Of a stretch of 64,000 bases of DNA, positions 1 through 11,587 are shown piece by piece (positions within the stretch are counted from its first letter, which is position 1; each line of letters opens with the position of its first letter). The notes under the pieces were generated by a model. It was not told the origin of the DNA. It did not search any database and saw only the letters and a list, made by a program, of their open reading frames with translations. The DNA is from Dasypus novemcinctus (lineage: Eukaryota > Chordata > Mammalia > Cingulata > Dasypodidae): the NCBI RefSeq assembly GCF_030445035.2, contig NC_080676.1, forward strand, positions 13,802,940 through 13,866,939, written 5' to 3'. Made by a program: the position numbers and the translations under genes.

Positions 1-149
1 CTAAAAATCCATATTCAAGCCCAAACCTGCAGTTTATCAGAATTTCTTCCTCTCATTACTAAAATTCTTTCCTGAGTTTGTCTTACAGGTAGTCAAATTT
101 AGCTGCAAACTCAGCTGCAGAAGGAGCATGCACAGACATGGGACACAAA

Positions 150-560
150 CATTGACTTTTGCCCCCTGAGTGATCCCTGAGACAATAGGAATAAAAATTA
201 CCTTCCCCAGAACCAAGATTTTGGGGAAGAAGAGTTGTCAGAAGCAAGTAAAATGCAAGGGGTCCCTCAAGAAGAAGATAAGATGTGGCAACCTGGCAAA
301 TTTATACCATATATAGACAGTTTTATAAACAACCAATCAGAATATGCTAACCTGATTCTCTGTCACGGTTTCCACTTCCCTTTGTTGCTGTCCTATAAAT
401 TTCCCTTAGTTCTTTGATAAGGGAGACAGATTTGAGCTTGTCTCCTGTCCGTTTGTTCATCAGCCTTGTAATAAAACTCTTTCTTTTCCCACAATCTTGC
501 TGTCACCACATGGGATTCTGTGTGCATAGGGCAACAATCCCAAAGCTTGGTATCAAAGGA
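150..560 (+). mobile_element. LTR fragment of an old class I-like endogenous retrovirus
   Basis: The segment has the order expected of an LTR: a CCAAT box at 333-340, a TATA-like TATAAAT near 392, a pyrimidine-rich R-like part, and AATAAA at 470-475 followed by a T/C-rich stretch. A related copy with the same CCAATCAGAATATGC core lies at about 18013, which supports a repeat family. The left edge is uncertain and no target duplication was seen. The short forward reading frame across it has no recognisable domain and is taken as chance. The family name is unknown to me; class I is an inference from promoter layout. Confidence 0.55.
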
Positions 561-3329
561 TTTTCCATATGATTTAAAGTCCAAGGAAAGTTATTGAATA
601 ATTTTAAGTTGGGGAGTGATTTGTTAAGACATTTCCTTTTTTAAGAAAAAATCATCCTGGCTGCTTCAGGGAGAATTGAACTGGTTGTGGCAGTTGTTGG
701 AGTTGGAAAACAAGTTAGGGGGATCTTTTAGTATTTTTAAGTATCACTAAAATATGATAGGGGTGGATAGAGTTTATAGTGTAATTTGGAAAAGAAGTGT
801 TGAGACTGGATGATGGTGATGTAGGATGACATGGAAATGGGAGTAACAAAGTGTTCCCAAATTTATCTTTTGAACCAATGATGGGACTATTTCTTGAGAT
901 GAAGAATATAAGAGGAAAACTGATTTTTAGAAAATGACTGCAAGTTTGATTGTGGACATATTTTGTTTGGGAAGCTTGGGAAGATTCTAAAGGAAACATA
1001 TATAGGTAATCTGATGGAAGAGGAAATTTCAGAAAGAAGGTCTGGGATTCATATTATGTGCTAGAGAACAACAAGTGTGTGAGTGTGAGCCCTGATAATA
1101 ATTCAAGCTCATGGAAATGTCTGGGGTAAAAAGTGGACTGAAAATAGAAGACAACTCCCTCTGTTAATGTTTAAACACCAGTGTGGCTGCAGTGCAATTA
1201 GCAGGGAGGTAGGAGGTGTAAGCAAAGCTTTGAAGGGCAAATAAAACCATAGACAAAGTAGCCAGAAGTCCTATTCCTTCTATTCATTCTTTTTTAGTAG
1301 TTCAAATTTATTTTACTCTGGAAGGCTTTATCTTCACTCTTGGTGAAGTTATGCAGTTTTTTCTAGGGTGCGTTCAAATGTAGATTTTTTAAAGTTATTT
1401 TTCACGTCTCATTCTGAGGACTCATGACTTTCTTCATTCTTGGGTGATGATCTAGGGCTGTACTGACATTAGCCAAGGGCAAGAAGGATTCTTCTACTGT
1501 GTCCCACTCAGGGCTTCATCTAGCTATGCTTTTAACACAAGCAGGGCAGTCCACCTGTTTACTCAAAGTCAGTATTCTGCCTTCCAGTTCACACTTCAGG
1601 GTAATTGAGAATCTTAAAATTCCAGGTCAAATAGTCTCAGCATATTTTCAGGGCTCATGCCACTTCCCAAGGTCTGACTGCTGCCTTGGTTTTATATACT
1701 CCTGGGGTCAAAGGTTGAAAAAAAAAATCATGCTTTTTTTTTTTCATAGTACTGGTTTATACTTAATTAGCTAATTCTTGACTATACACTCAGATTTTTA
1801 GATTGTAATTCCTGTTTGATTGCCTACTTTTATCTTTTACTGAGTCTTCTTGTAGGATTGGATAGGAAATTTTATGGGTTTATGTACCAGCCTGTTTTCA
1901 GACAACATGGAGAAGGGCTGGTCTGTGTTAGCAGAGGATATCAGGTTAGTCCCTTAGTCATAGATGCAGCTGCTCATTCCTCCCGAGGTTTGCCATCTAC
2001 TCAGGGTAACCCCTCTTCTCTCTGTTCCAATTTCTCACAACTATTCTTCAAGAGAGGTGGGGTCAGTGTGTCATGGTCTAGGGATGAAGAGCAAATATCT
2101 ACCTGTTCATGTTGTTGAAGCTTCTCAACAACAGTCTTATTGTTTTCCTCTAGACTCCCTTTCATTTCTGGTATTATTACCACTGACAATATTTAAAGGA
2201 GGACTCCTTTGTACAGCTTTGGACTGTGGTGTTGAGGAAACGAGCTGTTTGTTCTGCTGGATTTTGAATCTTTTTGAGCAACTGGTTTGTTTATTTGTTT
2301 GGTTTTTGTTTTGTTTTGTTTTTTCTGTCAGCAGTCCAGGAGAAAATCATACTTGAGAATCCTTCATTATCTATATAGAAGAAAATATACAGAATATATG
2401 TAAAAAGTGGATATCAGTAAGTTCTTAATTTAAAATTAGATAAGTAAATAACATTCTCATTAGTATTCTATAAATTTCAAGATTTCTACAATGTGATTAT
2501 TTAATATGGAATGATTTTTCCAGAAAGAAGTTTGCATTGAAAAAGCCAAGGAGTTTTTAGTAATATCTCTGAAAACTTAATTTAGTCACAAGGGAAGTGG
2601 AAGCATGCCTACTGCAAAGAAATGAATTTTTAAATTTTGATTTATTTTAAAATCAACTTTAATTAAAATCTAATTAGAATTTAATTTGATATGTTTATTA
2701 AAATTATTTTAATTTTATATATGTCTGGTCTCTTTGTTCTCTGGGATCCCAAAACATTAGCACATAAATAACATTATATAGGAGTACTCTCTGGTATTAC
2801 ATCACCTCTTCATTGAATAATTCAGCATTTTCAAAGCATCTGACACAGCAGAATTCTTCTTTCTGAACATTTTACCAGTGACCATTATGACCATAGTTTA
2901 TTAAAACTTTATCCAAGTGTGATTTAAAATACTTTCAGGTTTGTGATTACTATTGACATGTTCAGTTCCTTCTTTAGTCTCATCAATTTTGCATTCTCTC
3001 TTTCAGGTATTTTACATAATTTACATGCACTGTGGCTTCTCCTTTTTGTTTTTCTTTTCCAGCATGAGTTTTGAATAGATGAAAACATCTGAATGTACTT
3101 TATATAATTTACAGTGATTTGGAGGAAGAGCACTTGCTCAATCCTCTATTCCTCCCACAGCCTTTTACTTGTAGGAATTTCCCAAAATATCTGGTCCCAC
3201 AGATTCTGATTCACCAGATCTGGAATGGGGTTCGTGTACCTGACTTTCATTAAAATTTCCAGGAAATTTTTATGAAAAACAACCTAGGGAAACATACATG
3301 TAATTATCTCAAATCCAATTAAATCAGGA
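561..3329. other. Gene-free AT-rich DNA
   Basis: No coding region, RNA gene or well-preserved repeat could be recognised. Reading frames here are short, lack domains and overlap on both strands. A T-rich stretch at about 2290-2325 with TTTG/TTTTG steps may be the tail of a decayed retroposon. The composition suggests very old, unrecognisable repeats. Confidence 0.5.
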
Positions 3330-3425
3330 AATGGGTTTAAATTCAAGTTCTATCAATTAAAGCAAATCACTTACCATCTCTGAACCTCAGTGACTCTTCC
3401 TGTAGAATATGATGCCTACTCTCCT
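3330..3425 (+). repeat. MIR SINE fragment
   Basis: The segment resembles the central MIR core: a 'caagtcacttaacctctct'-like phrase followed by 'gaacctcagt' and a T/C-rich run. It is strongly diverged and truncated at both ends. The call is by recall of the MIR consensus and is moderate only. Confidence 0.5.
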
Positions 3426-3429
3426 GATT

Positions 3430-4025
3430 TATCTTTTTTGGACCCCAGAATATTTTGTTCTTAAGTTAACCCATACTTGTGCCCATAAATGCAGTGTAGA
3501 TGTCTTTTGATTAGATTCAGTTAAGGGATCTTTGATTAGGTCATCTTCAATTAGATTGCTTTAGGTCTTTCGGTTGGACCCTGTCAGTGAGGTGTGACAC
3601 AGGTTGGGCCTCCCCCCATTTGCCTGGTCATCTATAAACTAAGAACACACACAGAGAAAAAGGAGACAAAGAGAAAGGGAACTCTGCCATTTTGACCCTG
3701 CCATGTGAGAGAGAGGACTCCGGGTTTGCCTACAGCTACAGAAAGACAGAGAAGCCCTGAGAGTATCAGAGAGAGATACATGATTGGCCATAGCTGAGCT
3801 TGAGGAGAAATAGAAAGAGACTGGCTTACCCACCATCTTGCCTTACCACATGGCAATACTCCAGGATCTGCTCTGGTGAGAAAGCATCTCTGATGATGCC
3901 TTGATTTGGACATATTTGCAGCCTTGAAAACATACGTTTTTATACCAAATAAATTCCCGTTATAAAAGTCAAACCATTTCTGGTGTTTTGCATTCACAGT
4001 CCTATGGTCGACTGAAACAGCTACC
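3430..4025 (+). repeat. LTR-like interspersed repeat, family X, copy 1
   Basis: This is one of four similar repeats in the window (also about 51375-51800, 52205-52630 and 55498-55930). Shared marks are an upstream 'aaggtgtgacccaggg'-like phrase, a purine-rich middle of GAGA/AGAAAG runs, a 'cttgatttggac' phrase, and an end with 'ataaa' followed by a 'ttataaaagccaa' and 'tttctggtattttgc' core. The layout resembles ERVL/MaLR-type LTRs, in which a late AATAAA precedes the 3' end. No TG...CA ends or target duplication were proven. The 131- and 65-residue reverse reading frames across it are antisense to the repeat and not genes. Confidence 0.5.
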
Positions 4026-5250
4026 ATTCATAGATATGAGAAATAAAACTGATAATGTGTATGTGAAGCACAGATTGAGTGCCTGACTGATAATGTTCCA
4101 TAAATAGGAGTTCCCTTTCTTTACAAAGCTGCCCAGATAGAGAAGAATCCACAAGAGGTACTATATAGAACTTTTCTGCTATTGGATCTCTAATCTCAGA
4201 TCTTGTATAATCCTTTCCTGCCATTATTATTCAAACGTAATTGTCTGCAGTTATAATCATTTTCCCTGACACTTACCTAGTACTTTCTTAATAAAATATT
4301 GCATTTAGTTTGCATCCTCTGTAATTCTAGTATGTGCTGAGGACTCCGCAAGCTATACCCACTGTGCTTAGTGTTGTGTAGAGGAAGGCATCTCCAAATT
4401 CCAAACCTTCAAGGGAAACACCACAAACCAAGAGGGACTGAGGTGAACATGACTCTGATGCTAATATAGGTAGGATTTATTTTATTTTACTTTACTTTAT
4501 CGCTATTTTCCTTTACCAGAGTTAGAGGGAAAACTGTAGGTTCACTTTAAAAGTAGGATTTTGGAAGTGTTTCTGAATTTTACTCATCTTAGTTTTTTTC
4601 ATAATCCATGTAGTTTACCATCAGTATATTCAGTTTGGCTAAATTCTTCAAAGAATTATTATATATTTTAAATTTTCATAAGTATATTTTCAAAGTCTCC
4701 AATAGGTAATCTGTTTACTATGGGAAAGACTGGTGGTTGAATACTTGAACATATAGAGAGAGGTATTGGTAAATGTCAGCAAGGCATTTTCCCACTATAT
4801 TTATATTATCTCCTTGTTTTCCCTTTAGAATTTCTGTACATGTCTATGGAAATGTGAAGTCTGTCCTTAGAGACCCTATTGTAAAATAAATTTCTGATTT
4901 TGTTTTAGGCATCCTTGTTTTCAGTTAGGTAGGCAGAGGAGAATATGCAGACAGGGGATTTCAAGCAAGCATTTCCCTACCTCTCATCATCTCTTATTCC
5001 CTTGAATGTCCATATAAGGTTCATTTCCTTTACTGTGGACTTCTGGTTTTTAACAGAAGTTCTCAGTTCCTACTTTATATGGAATATGATGGCCATTCGA
5101 GATGAACTCAGACAATTTTGCGCTCTCTACTTAAAGCAACAGTAATAACTGCACGACGATCATACCCCTTTTTTTTTTCCATTCAGGGTTGATGACTATT
5201 CCTTCCCAATATACTCTTTTTTTCTTTTTTCACTTAAAAACATCACTTCC
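4026..5250. other. Gene-free AT-rich DNA
   Basis: Nothing recognisable: short unconserved reading frames only, with a low-complexity T/A run near 4476-4500. No repeat family was identified by eye. Confidence 0.5.
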
Positions 5251-5455
5251 GGGAAGTGTATGTAGCTCAAGAGGTTGAAGGCCTGCTTCCCATGCACAAG
5301 GTCCTGGGTTTATTCCCTGGGACCTCCTAAAATCAAACAAAAAACCAATGAAAAAAATCTAACTTCTCATTGTTGAATGGATGTATCTCAGGGGTTGTAT
5401 CAAAGTCCTGGGTTCTGTTTCCAGAAACTTCTCAAAACAAACGAACAAAAATCTC
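5251..5455 (+). mobile_element. DAS-like tRNA-derived SINE, dimeric
   Basis: Two successive tRNA-derived units are seen. The first begins 'gggaagtgtatgtagctc' and has an A-box-like TAGCTCAAGAGG and a decayed B-box within 'gtcctgggtttattcc', followed by an A-rich linker. A second, more diverged unit from about 5368 repeats the 'gtatctcaggggtt' and 'aagtcctgggttc' phrases and ends in another A-rich tail. This matches the DAS family of xenarthran SINEs made from a tRNA gene. Divergence from the tRNA promoter consensus shows an old, inactive copy. It is a repeat, not a tRNA gene. Confidence 0.75.
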
Positions 5456-6348
5456 TTCTTTATTTCAAACATAACATAAAGGATCCTCCCCACATTGTCC
5501 AAAAAAACCCACAATAATAATAATAAGAAGAAGAATTTAAAAATCCTATCATAAACCATAAGGAAGCACTAAGAGTTTGAGTATTACATTCTTCATGCAT
5601 GCTGTTTGGACTTTTTGTTTTTAAATTGATGACTATACACAGACAAAAACAAAAAACAAAAAAACCTTACAAGTGCTGCCAAAGAAATTTGCTTAAAATT
5701 AAGTAATTTAGAGGGCTAATTCAAATACAATATTAAGACTGTGCAATGATCTTGTGGGGCATGATGCTGTCACTTCTGTATCCTAGCAGAGGTAACGGAC
5801 CAGGTTCAAAAGTCATCATACTTTCAGGGATAGCATGAGTGGCCAGCTTGGGTGAGAAAGCAGGGAGATCCATGTGTTCCTCCACAGAAAAAGAAAAGCC
5901 ACCTGAATCCAAGCATTCAGATGTGGAATGTGATGAGACTTCATAGTAAAGTTAGTCTGGGAGGGGGAAGGGTAAGATGGTGAGCCCAGTCAAGGCAAAA
6001 TGCTGGGTTGAACTGGTTTGCTCTAATCAGGTTTCCTCATCTTTTCAGTGGGTTTAGTGCAGTCATGCAAGTCACAATGTAGAATGTTCTTCAGTGTGCT
6101 CCAGGTTATCAGTTCATATTTAAGGACTTTTTAAAGATTTGCATCCCAAGGAAAATCACGTTACACAAAAATGATTAAAGATTTTTGCCCAAAAAACTTT
6201 TTGGATAAAAGTCTGAAAAATACAATTGCAATGGCATCTCTTGAAGAAAAAAGTATTCTAAAATGTACCAGATTCACACAACTCTTTTGTTACTGTAGAA
6301 AATTTCAGAGTTGGTAAGTTGTGTCTAATTCTTGACTGCATACACTCA
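5456..6348. other. Gene-free stretch, possibly including pseudogene 3' untranslated DNA
   Basis: No reading frame of interest. The part just below 6349 lies where the 3' untranslated region of the minus-strand TMCC1 retrocopy should be. I cannot recognise that UTR and see no clear poly-T run marking the retrocopy tail. Confidence 0.4.
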
Positions 6349-7990
6349 CTAGATGTAGGGGAGCAGCTGCCCTCTTGTGCCAGCTTTGTCTGGGGGATGA
6401 AAACAAAACCATTCCACATACCTAAAGAAGGCATTCCAGTGCTTCCAGAGAAAGGCAATGAAAATCATGAGGAATAAAGTGCTGAATGTCCTGTTGCAGG
6501 TCTTCATGATGGGAACCACACAGTTGGTTACTGTGAAGACAAAGACCAAAAGGACTGCCATTACAGCCAGAAGGATGTTGATGAGTTTTCCCAGAAAGTT
6601 ACAGGCAGTGGTTTTCACCAGCGCTTCTAGCTTTACCACCTGCTGTTGTTGCTGCTGTAGCTCCATCTTGGAGATATGGGTCTGGCATGCCTCCAGGGTC
6701 TCCTGGATTTCCCTGACCCATTCATGAGACTGACATGCCATTTTCTCTTCCGTTCTAGGCAATTCTTATTTCAAGTTCAAAATTTCATTCTGGTAGAGTT
6801 CTGTTAAGTCATTTAGTTGTTCTTCTTATTCACACCTATATTGCTTCCCCTGTAAGGTCTGCACATAATTAAGGAATAGTCCCTCTGATTGTGTTCTTTG
6901 AGGATCTCAAAGGATTTCTCTAGTCTGGTCTGGGTTTCCCAGATCTCCTAGATCTCATGTAGCAGTGCATCAAATCCTGAGCTTTGCATGCCAGGATGCA
7001 TGCAAAATGAACAGGAATGTTCATTTTGGAGCTGGATCTTCCTACAGGGATACCCGCAGTGGTGGTGATGGTTCCTACTGATTCTGATGTGATACTAGAA
7101 CGATCTTCTTCACCACCATATTTTGGACTAGACTGAAAGTTTAAAATCGCACTCAAAGTCTTTTCCCCATCTTCCACTTGCCCATGCTCTAAAGAATCCT
7201 TCAGATTAAAGGTGTAGTCTGCACTGCCGAATTTACTCTGAATCAATGAGGCAATCTTCTGGGCTTGGAGACCACAGCCCCTGCTGCTGCTTGGTGTCCA
7301 GGAAGAAAATGGAGCGTCTACCCATGACACTGTCCACCACACTCTCCCTAAAGCCAGTCCCTTTTGCTCCTACATCCTTCAGATGTTGGTGCATGTCCCT
7401 GAAGACATCCTTTTGACTGCCCTGGGATCCCATTGTGTTCTACCCTCTGGAGGTTCCAGCAGTACTGCTCAAGCTTCTTTTGTAGCTGGAGGATGATTTG
7501 CAAGAATTTCTGACTTTTCTTCTGAAAGACCTGCTTGATGATGGACTGCCTACTGCTTGTCTGCACTGTTGGCAAGCTTCATGTACCTGGCAATGTTATA
7601 GTCCCAGGCTGTTTGTTCAGTCTTGGTCTGTTCTGTGAGCTTCAGGATCTTCTGCTACAGGTGAGCAATAGCAGCATTTGTGTGCTAAGAGTCTGGCCTT
7701 CCATCCATGGAGTATGTATGGATGTTGCCAATGGTGCTAGAAGCCATTTCACTGGAAGTCCGGGCAAGGTTGCTTACTTCCAACCACTTTGATCCACTCT
7801 GTCATTGCCTCCTCCATTGCAGCAGCAGCAAAAGATACTTCCATCACAGCTGACCTGGTAGGAGCATCTGTAATAGATGAAGAACTGGGCCAACCTGACT
7901 GCATAATAGCTGCCATCTTCTGACCAGATCTGCTGTTGATTTGACGACTTGCTTTTGGGGCCTTTGGCTTAGATTTCTTATTTGACATAA
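6349..7990 (-). pseudogene. TMCC1: Processed pseudogene of TMCC1 (transmembrane and coiled-coil domain protein 1)
   Basis: Broken minus-strand frames line up in order with the C-terminal two thirds of TMCC1, an endoplasmic-reticulum coiled-coil membrane protein. From high to low coordinate: 7988-7749 matches the Ala/Ser-rich part before the coiled coils; about 7760-7680 matches the segment leading into them in another frame; 7575-7348 has the 'QVFQKK..LQLQKKLE' coiled coil; 7433-7233 has 'KDVFRDMHQ.LKDVGAK'; 7250-7020 has the 'KFGSAD..NLKDSLE' and 'NFQSSPKYG' parts; 6762-6349 has the Q-run coiled coil and both C-terminal membrane segments ('NFLGKLINILLAVMAVLLVF' and the 'TFSTLFL..FIAFLWKHW' stretch). 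The coding parts run together without introns, so this is a retrocopy. It is 5'-truncated, with several frameshifts and stops. The last 137-residue frame is open but unlikely to be expressed. Confidence 0.9.
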
Positions 7991-10744
7991 CTTTAATATA
8001 GTAAAACTGTTAGGTTGGTGGTTAATACTTTCTGCATCTTAAGATTTCCTTTCCTACACTGGCAGCATGAAAATATTCTACTATGTATTATCCTAAATAA
8101 TTTGAAGCTTCACTTTTCACGTTTAGGTTGTCAATATATGACAATTTTGTGAATTAAATGACACGAACTTAGCCCTTGTAAGTCCTAAATAGGTATTAAT
8201 TGAACCGATGCTAACACTATAACACCTATAAACCCCCAGCACATCAGTGTGCTTTGGTTAGCCTCTGAAGGCCAGTGTCTGCATCTCTGTACTTATGAGA
8301 AATTTTTACTAGACTTATGGGGGGCTACTGTGCAGCCCATGGCAGGCTTTGGAGAAGCGCTCAACAAAAGAATTCCATGCAATTGGTTTCTGACCATTCA
8401 AGCTTCTAATTATTTTTCTGCTTACCCCCATGAGACTGCCAAAAGCTTTATTGGTTCCTCTGCCTCTTAGTAGTGTGGCCCTTTGTCTGGCCATCTGTCC
8501 AGATCCTCAACTTCTTCTCCTGTATCCAGGATAGCCAAATGTTCTGAGTTCATTAGGAGCTTCAGGGTATCATTTCATTCTCTGTTTCCTTATCTACATT
8601 CCCTGCCCCCCCTCCCCCCTCCCCCACCTCAAATCCTGTCTGACTCAGCAACTTTCCCATGCCTTCAACTGTTTAATTTTTAATTTGATCTGCCATAATA
8701 CACATGTTCCAGAGCCAGAAGTAAGAGTCTATAATATTTTTCTGTGTTATGTTATTGGAGTCAAAGAATATGGATTATATACGATTAATTTGTAGGTATT
8801 AATTTGTAGATATTTACAGAATTATAGAGTTTCGAAAAATAAACATTTCACTTTGCTACCTCAGGCCAACTCTTTTTTCATGTAATTGTGATGAATTATA
8901 TTGTTTGCATTGAGTTTTAAAGTATTTATTTTTAGCACTTGGGAATTTTCTTTCAAACTCTGTAAACATATTATTAGGTATTTGTATTGATAGATTACAT
9001 ATCTATTTAATTAATATACTAGAGGTGGAATGTGAAGTTTCATAGTCTTCATTAGAGTCTCCCATATTGCAAAAATCTATTAAGTTAAAAAATAAAAGAG
9101 CAATTGTTGGTATCACTTTAATGTTATCATCACTAACTTACATTCCAGCATGCTATTTGAGAAACTGAGTATAGAAGTAGTTTACTCAATGAACTAGAAA
9201 TTGCACATAATCTGAAACCTGATTATTTATACCATAAACTACAGAAATTAACCATGGGTATGCACCCATTAAGATATTAATTCATATCTCCAAATATATT
9301 TGGAAAGTTTCAGTGAAATCTGGGTATAGATTTCACGTACAAATGCCATCTTTCATTTGTATTAGTATGAAAACCATTTGAGAACTGCTCTTTTAAGCAG
9401 TGACTTTATTATGATGCTACCCCTGGCCCATTTATCTTCTCTTTCTAGATACTGGCTATCTCTTTATTAAGTCTTACTCTCATGGTTTTGATGGTATTCT
9501 ATGAATTGCTGATTTAACTGATCTTCAAATCGGCAGTTATTTCTACTTGAATGTGCAACAGGTATTTTAAACTCATTAAGACCTCAGATTATCAACTCAT
9601 TTTTGCATTAGAGCCTTTGTCTCCTTAGGGAATATTACCATATTGTCAGTCACCTAAGGTCACTATTTTTTAATACTGTGTTTGAAGTCATAACATATAA
9701 TGTTATAAAAGTAAACATCATATTACAATACTTTATAATTTGCATATAACAAAATTATTATTCAAAACAAATTAGTTACATTTGAATTCCTTTACATTTG
9801 TGGAACAAGAGAGATATATCTATTCTTACCTAATTCTGTCTGTTTAAAAATATTGAATTGCTTGGCCATCCATGTTTTTGGAGAGTAAAACAGTAAATTA
9901 AAGGGTTTTTGGTCATCTTTAACCAGGAACTTATGAATAAGAATGTATAGGAAATATATCAACACGGATATAAAAAAAAAGCACATATGAATTCTTCAAC
10001 CATAACTTTGAGTACATGAACAAAATTCAGTAAGAGTTATAAGTTATACGTGCTGGGGTCTGTTTTAGAAATGTACTTAATTTCTATTCAGAAGTCCTTG
10101 ATGTTGATCAACACCATACTTCTAAATTTAACAAGGATAAGGGTATATTTCAACTATAATTTTGAATGCACTGATGGTTATCGTTTTATCATTGATGTTA
10201 ACACAGCCTGTGATGCAATATATTCTATTAGAAAAGCATTCTTCTTTCCAACACTCTCACTAGTAGTCTCAGCAAACAGATTGGCGCACAACAAATATAT
10301 ATTCAATTATAATGTAAATATGCACTTGGGTGCAGTAGGAATACAGATATAGTGCATTTATATCTGTATAATAACTGCTCTGTATTTAGTGCTTTGCACA
10401 ATATGAGCCCCAAGTCTTTTAAAAGAAGTAGTGCTTTTCTCGCTGTTCTCTGGAAGGAAAATTTACAGAATGATGCTGGGCAGAGTAAGGCAAATGGAAA
10501 TGGAAAAATGTATCCAACTAAATATTTTCCATTATTTGGATTATACTCAAAGTACTTGGGGGAAACTATTTTACTCATATAATACAGTAAAATTATTATC
10601 TTCCTTTGATTTTCCTTACTTTTTTTTGTTGCTCATATTTCTCTCCTTACTATCCATACACACATATGAATCTGCTCACTTCGTTTTTTCAACAAGGATA
10701 GTATTTATCTTAAAATACAAACCCACTTGGACCTAAAATAATGT
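7991..10744. other. Gene-free AT-rich DNA
   Basis: No gene or preserved repeat was recognised. The forward 73-residue frame at 8249-8470 and the paired opposite-strand frames at 10050-10580 lack domains and look like chance openings. Confidence 0.5.
8600..8632 (+). repeat. C/T low-complexity tract
   Basis: A run of C blocks separated by single T bases. It is simple sequence with no evident function. Confidence 0.8.
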
Positions 10745-11060
10745 TTTGAGTTCACTCAACATTTATCTGAAAATGATGTTTTGCACCTACCATGTGCCAG
10801 GTGCTGTCCTAAGGATGAGACATAGAAACAAGGAAGATATAGTCCTTGTTCTCAGTAGCTCATAAGTTGGTGAAGAGACATGTGTAAACAAATAACTACA
10901 TGAAAGGATGATATGTGCCTTAATAAGAATATGTGGCCACTAGAGATTGGGTCTGACCCTTCACAGAGGAAGGGATGTTTGAGCCCCCCTGAAGATTAAC
11001 TACTGTGCCAGACAGAAGGCAAAGCATGTGCAAAAGCACAGAGCTATGAAAAAATACCAT
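10745..11060 (-). repeat. L2-type LINE 3' end, antisense
   Basis: The forward strand reads 'cctaccatgtgccaggtgct' followed by a 'tagtccttgttctcagtagct'-like phrase. This is the reverse complement of the L2 3' end ('gcctggcacatagtaggt'). The later 'agcatgtgcaaaagcacaga' phrase is also common in old L2-linked sequence. It is diverged and ancient. Confidence 0.65.
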
Positions 11061-11116
11061 TATGAAGCATGTCGCAGCTTAACAGAGAAGCCGTTGGTGA
11101 AATTCTTTTTAAGGAT

Positions 11117-11587
11117 TGTGGTGTAAGGCCTAAACTTTGGTCCCAATATTATGTGCTGCCTTGTCATCTTCTGAAATGGGGAGGGCCTCAAATGGTCTAA
11201 CTGCAAGTTCTCCTCCCAACTCTGGTCCCTCAGATAAGGCACCTTAGCCAAACAAACCTCTGTGTCCAGGCAACCAGGTACAGTCCCTGTTTAGACCTGA
11301 GTGGTGGGTTTCAGTTGTCTGTCAGGCAATGGAATTATACAAACCAACCAATCATACCCTCCATGAGAACCAGGGGTAGCCTACCCTCTTGACAAAACAA
11401 AGCCCATGGCTGTTCATTCTGATTCTGAGTGTCATCTCTGTGTCGTCCTGCATGGCAGGCAGTGTTCTCCCACCCTGGGCTATAAGTTCATGTGACTATT
11501 AACCTGCTTTTGAACTCATCTGCCCAATGTCAGGTGTCCTGCCTTTGGCCATCCCCATAAGTCCAGGGTGGAGATCTCTCCCCACCA
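11117..11587 (+). mobile_element. Possible solo LTR (unassigned ERV)
   Basis: A 471-bp block less AT-rich than its flanks, starting TGTGG and ending CCACCA. Inside are a double 'aaccaaccaatcat' CCAAT region near 11341, a TATA-like 'ctataagttc' near 11480, and a GC-rich R-like end. It may interrupt old L2-like sequence. No matching target duplication was found and no second copy lies in the window, so this is a layout-based guess. Confidence 0.4.

Noticed and set aside
6458-6727. 89-codon forward frame with a Cys run
   Set aside because: It is the opposite strand of the CAG-rich glutamine stretch of the TMCC1 pseudogene.
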